Assembly: GCA_000708835.1 (NCBI GenBank)
Contig: DF237204.1
Span: forward strand, 57,320-121,319
Source: Klebsormidium nitens
Taxonomy: Eukaryota; Streptophyta; Klebsormidiophyceae; Klebsormidiales; Klebsormidiaceae
DNA: 64,000 nt
Direction of reading: 5' to 3'
This document shows, in pieces, positions 60,801 to 64,000 of this stretch. Made by a program: the position numbers and the translations under genes. The notes under the pieces were generated by a model. That model saw only the letters and a program-made list of their open reading frames with translations, was not told the origin of the DNA and made no database searches. Numbering within the stretch: the stretch's first letter is position 1; each line of letters starts with the position of its first letter.

Positions 60801-61100
60801 ACTGTTCTTGGCTGTCTGTCGATCGTACAGTTGTGAGGAGGGGAGCTTTAATCATTGCCACCGCCGGTACCTGGCACGAGGGAAACACCGGAAGGATATC
60901 CAGCAGGATTGCATTGACTTTGGACCATCTGAACTTCAGAACATTTGCAAGGCTTGCGTTGCAAAGTGACTCGGCATGTGCAGGTTGCCAATGAAATCAA
61001 GGAGAACACCAAGAAGTCTTGGGGCTCAGCTGCCGAGGAGGCGAAGAAGTTGGCACGGGATGTCACCCAGAAGGTCAAGAGCACTGTGGGGAGCGACTAG
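57853..61100 (+). CDS. LEA-like (group 3 type) protein with probable organelle transit peptide
   Basis: Four exons join in phase: 57853-58065, 58719-59200, 59869-60196 and 60984-61100, giving 379 residues. The first 70 residues (starting MAATFRSLRMARPLARLS) are Arg/Ser/Ala-rich and almost free of acidic residues near the start, as in mitochondrial or plastid targeting peptides. A cleavage-like RSLQTSAYDG lies at the exon 1-2 junction. The mature part is Ala/Glu/Lys/Gln-rich without hydrophobic core, with repeated AGQAKEAG-, GEAAEKAG- and EEKVHEMKEAGQ-like 11-mers typical of group 3 LEA proteins, which fold into amphipathic helices on drying and protect membranes and enzymes. Exon 3 holds two tandem 37-residue copies (IEKREAQRMIDASKQSW...). 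An alternative exon 1 donor (TCC|GTAAGG at 58051) would shorten the protein by five residues in frame. Retaining intron 2 would stop translation at once (AAG TGA). Confidence 0.82.
59921..60142 (+). repeat. Two tandem 111-bp repeats inside the LEA exon 3
   Basis: Positions 59921-60031 and 60032-60142 each encode 37 residues beginning QAEIEKREAQR and ending ALPDSVKQ. They differ at a handful of residues (MIDA/ILDE, K/R, D/E), so this looks like a fairly recent in-frame duplication. Confidence 0.9.
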
Positions 61101-61545
61101 TCGTGGCCCACGTCGAGAAACGGCCGGAGGTCACCTATCCAGGCCAAAAGAAGTCAGCCGGCGCGGGACCATGGCACAGGCAAGTTTGCAGATCTGCTTT
61201 TCCCATCCAGTTTAGGGGCCGGCTTTTGAAACAGATAATTACTAAGAAGCGAAAGAGCGCCAGCACGTGTACCCTCATGAAATACAATAAGAAGGCACGG
61301 TCGGGACTGAAAACCCAGCCGTCCACAGAAAGTACATAGTCCTGCAAGCAGCACGTGACTCTTACTTAAGTTACTTACGCTACCTTCAAGTGGTAAACAC
61401 TCTACGAGCGAACCATAGAGCACTCGTGGCACTGTTTTGGCAAATATATCGTAGAGGTGTACATCCACCCAGCCGGCTTCGGTCACACTTGGGACGGCCC
61501 TACATAGCACGCCGGTATGCATGCTATACTAACTAGGTAGTTAAG

Positions 61546-61592
61546 ACAATAACAATAACAATAACAATAACAATAACAATAACAATAACAAT
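61546..61592. repeat. Hexanucleotide microsatellite (AACAAT)n
   Basis: About eight uninterrupted copies of AACAAT, directly followed by ATCGATAT. No copies of it occur elsewhere in the window. Confidence 0.95.
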
Positions 61593-62671
61593 ATCGATAT
61601 ACAAAGCAATTCGTTGGCCAAACCAACTAAATGCCAAGAATCAAGTGCCAAAGCACCTAGACTGGTGCGTCAATGGACGATTAAAATCCGGACGTAAGCA
61701 AACCCAAGATCTGGGTTTGGACTGGTCAAAGATCCGCCTATTCTGCCGGCGACCCCCTGAGTAGTGGGCTACCACTTTATTTATATAGATTGTCGACTAG
61801 TCAATATACACTTCAGTTGGCCGAGGCGAAGTTGAAAGGAGCTGCTAGCCTGAGCATGTAGTGGTGGCATGCATAGTATGCTCAAGTCATGCACATGCCA
61901 TGATATGCGCATGATACAGGCGCGCTACAAAGCGGTGACGGTTGTTCCAATATCTCATGCAAGCCTGGCTTAGCATGCTCTCAGAGACGGACGGTCGGAG
62001 TCTATATTACAATTCATTGGCAGACTGCTAACAGATAACATCCGACGCCGGTGCATCTGAGCTAGCTCAGTAGTTGAGTCGTCTAGTGCGTTCGCACGCG
62101 CGGGCCGCAACACATGTCGAAACATACTGCGATCGACTATTAACAAATTACGTACCACGAATCTTCGATCTCTCGATCAACTTCAAGTATATCAAGTACC
62201 TGCATTAACTAGGCATGCATCAATGGCTTGAAATTCGTGCATATCATATGGCATGCGCGCGCCCAAAAAACAACCGTATTCGTTTGCACCCGTTTGCGCC
62301 GACAATAGGCGGAGCTAGACATGTACTAAGGTTATCATATCCAAATTCGCTTAGTAAGCTAATTAGAATGAATCAAGGCCCGCGACATGTTTAACAACTC
62401 GATCAGATTCACAACATGCCATGATGCACTGGATAAATTCTTTTAGCTACATCATTTATTTTATAAGCTAAATAAGCTGGCCCACCCTGCCTATTTTCGC
62501 CGCATGCATGCACCATTTGTGGGCCATTGCAATGTGCATATATATATATATATTAAGGAAATTGATTGCATGCAAGCTCTCGATCATGCTTACGTATGCT
62601 CCGGGGACGGACCCTGTTGGGGACGAATGGACCCCGAATGGAGGGTCGCGGCTCATGGCAAGAAAATAAGC

Positions 62672-63203
62672 CTTATACCCAGTGTTTCCCCTAATTGTTT
62701 TGATTGCTGGCCGCCGGGCCGGCCGGGGCCTGAGTTTGCCGGCCCGTTGGGCCGGGCCGAGGTCGCCATTGCCGGCCCAAGTCCCACCGACCTTTGTGAA
62801 ATTTTCGTGCGCGCACCCCATACATTGGAACTCTTACAGTATCTGCTTCAGTTCCTTGGTCTTTGATAAGTCTCTAGCTTTTAACGTATGTAAAATCGAC
62901 CAACTTCCTACGGTCTACCTCACCTACCGAGGGATTTGTTTTGTAGGCTATTTCTGGCCAGAAGTACCTGGGGGAGAGCTTTTTTAGGGACCAATACCTT
63001 AGAAGTTAGATTGTCATCAAATTCTATTCTTTTTGCGCACTAAATACGATGACAGATCCATTCATTGCCGGCCCAAGAGGCCGGCCGGTGCCCCGCAACG
63101 CCGGCCGGATGGGCCGGAGGCCGGCCCCCATTGCCGGCCCAATTTGACCATTGCCGGCCATTTTACCAGAGAGTGGGCCGGCAGGGGAAACACTGCTTAT
63201 ACC
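62672..63203. mobile_element. Non-autonomous hAT-superfamily transposon with 8-bp target duplications
   Basis: The element spans 62680-63195 (516 bp). It begins CAGTGTTTCCCCT and ends with the exact reverse complement AGGGGAAACACTG. It is flanked on both sides by the same 8 bp, CTTATACC (62672-62679 and 63196-63203). An 8-bp duplication with CAGTG-type ends is characteristic of hAT transposons. Both subterminal regions are packed with GCCGGCC-type words in inverted orientation. No transposase frame is present, so it would depend on an enzyme encoded elsewhere. Confidence 0.9.
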
Positions 63204-63650
63204 AAGCCCAAAACTTGAATTCAAATTAAAGTACGTTGCAATATGCCGTGCATGGCGCGGCATGCAGTGCACTGCACATGAGATTTGCATGATTTCGTCA
63301 CAAAATTTCGTAACCACTTCAACGGCTTTTTTTGACCCGATAACCCAAGCAAACACACACGAAATCTCAAACACTCCCACCTAGCGGCTTGAGCGGCTGC
63401 ATGCCCCTTTACCACCTTAATTGTAGGCCGGTTTAAATACGATATGAAACGAATTAATTCGGCAACCGCGAGCCAAAATTTTTGAAATTCATTTTGAAAC
63501 TATATTAATTGATTAGCAAATCATTAAGTTCGAATATTTGAAAAATCGATCGTAAGCAAAGGGCGTTATGGTTATGACGTAAGCACATGCAAAGGGGGGT
63601 TGTAGTTTTTAAGGGCTTTCAAAACGTGCAAAAATCGCGAAATCTCCAAG

Positions 63651-63760
63651 TTAGGGTTTTAGGGTTTTTTGCATGACGTTATTTTCCGACCATGACGTCA
63701 CTTTCAAGGGTTTGAGGGTTTTAGGGTTTTAGCGTTTAAGGGTTTTAGGGTTTTAGGGCT
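63651..63760 (+). repeat. Degenerate telomere-proximal repeats
   Basis: Scattered TTAGGGTTTTAGGG, TTTGAGGG, TTTAGCG and TTTAAGGG variants appear before the regular array. This matches the usual mutated centromere-proximal edge of a telomere. Confidence 0.8.
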
Positions 63761-64000
63761 TTTTAGGGTTTTAGGGTTTTAGGGTTTTAGGGTTTTAGGG
63801 TTTTAGGGTTTTAGGGTTTTAGGGTTTTAGGGTTTTAGGGTTTAGGGTTTAGGGTTTAGGGTTTAGGGTTTAGGGTTTAGGGTTTAGGGTTTAGGGTTTA
63901 GGGTTTAGGGTTTTAGGGTTTAGGGTTTAGGGTTTAGGGTTTAGGGTTTAGGGTTTTAGGGTTTTAGGGTTTTAGGGTTTAGGGTTTAGGGTTTAGGGTT
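63761..64000 (+). repeat. Telomere: mosaic of TTTTAGGG and TTTAGGG blocks
   Basis: The array reads, in order, ten TTTTAGGG (63761-63840), ten TTTAGGG (63841-63910), one TTTTAGGG (63911-63918), five TTTAGGG (63919-63953), three TTTTAGGG (63954-63977), then three TTTAGGG and a partial copy to the end of the window. The G-rich strand runs 5' to 3' toward the right end, which is the correct orientation for a right-hand chromosome end. Confidence 0.97.

Larger units (their letters stand above)
61101..63650. other. Gene-free subtelomeric region
   Basis: Between the LEA gene and the telomere there is no frame that looks like protein. The region is AT-rich with ATGCATGC-type words, a hexanucleotide microsatellite, a short TA run (about 62538-62553) and a hAT-type element. 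A tRNA A-box-like word near 62,063 has no B box after it. Confidence 0.6.

Noticed and set aside
61546-61592. CRISPR-like or satellite array
   Set aside because: It is a plain hexanucleotide microsatellite without spacers; no CRISPR array exists anywhere in the window.
62055-62110. tRNA A-box-like GCTAGCTCAGTAGTTGAG in the subtelomere
   Set aside because: No B box or T arm follows within tRNA distance.
1-64000. A clustered multi-gene system (biosynthetic, defence or mobile)
   Set aside because: The ten genes belong to unrelated housekeeping and regulatory pathways, with mixed strands and no shared elements that would mark a functional cluster.

Overview
The window is nuclear DNA from a photosynthetic eukaryote of the green lineage, and it runs into a chromosome end on its right side. 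Every gene is split by spliceosomal introns of about 100 to 1,300 bp. Several genes have plant-type relatives: an LHY/CCA1 clock MYB, an LPEAT-type acyltransferase, a PRA1 protein of the plant A class and a LEA protein. The last 240 bp are telomere repeats in which blocks of TTTAGGG (Arabidopsis type) alternate with blocks of TTTTAGGG (Chlamydomonas type). Together with the roughly balanced base composition and compact genes, this suggests a streptophyte (charophyte) alga such as Klebsormidium. That species call is inference and was not tested by a search.

Layout, left to right. (1) 632-6093 (+) is an eleven-exon PTEN lipid/protein phosphatase. (2) 6960-9640 (+) encodes an unrecognised 299-residue coiled-coil protein. 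(3) 12500-15970 (+) is BCD1/ZNHIT6, the zinc-HIT assembly factor of box C/D snoRNPs. (4) 17674 to about 28142 (-) is one large gene whose protein has N-terminal ankyrin repeats followed by about 1,100 residues of Ala/Glu/Arg/Lys-rich coiled coil. (5) 30174-33496 (+) is an LPEAT/LPCAT-like acyltransferase. (6) 34814-38180 (-) is a PRA1.A-type membrane-traffic protein. (7) 39061-42885 (+) is a neuferricin/CYB5D2-type haem-binding protein. (8) 45486-51829 (+) is an LHY/CCA1-type clock transcription factor with a very long low-complexity tail. (9) 53783-57057 (-) is an aldo-keto reductase. (10) 57853-61100 (+) is an LEA-like protein with an apparent organelle targeting peptide. From 61.1 kb to the end is gene-free subtelomere with a non-autonomous hAT transposon, a microsatellite and the telomere.

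I built the gene models by hand by joining GT-AG (twice GC-AG) introns while keeping codon phase. All ten close with consistent phase from the first identified coding exon to stop. The 5' end of the ankyrin gene is the only uncertain terminus. The genes do not form one pathway: phosphoinositide signalling, snoRNP biogenesis, phospholipid remodelling, Rab/ER-Golgi traffic, haem binding, clock control and stress protection are interleaved, as is usual in a eukaryotic genome. Spacers downstream of genes, especially between convergent genes, hold most palindromes and repeats. One MITE sits in the divergent promoter between the aldo-keto reductase and LEA genes.

I did not find a convincing new multi-gene system. 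The most unusual items are the mosaic telomere, the ankyrin/coiled-coil giant with its one-repeat-per-99-nt-exon structure, the hAT element with perfect 8-bp target duplications, and several perfect palindromes.
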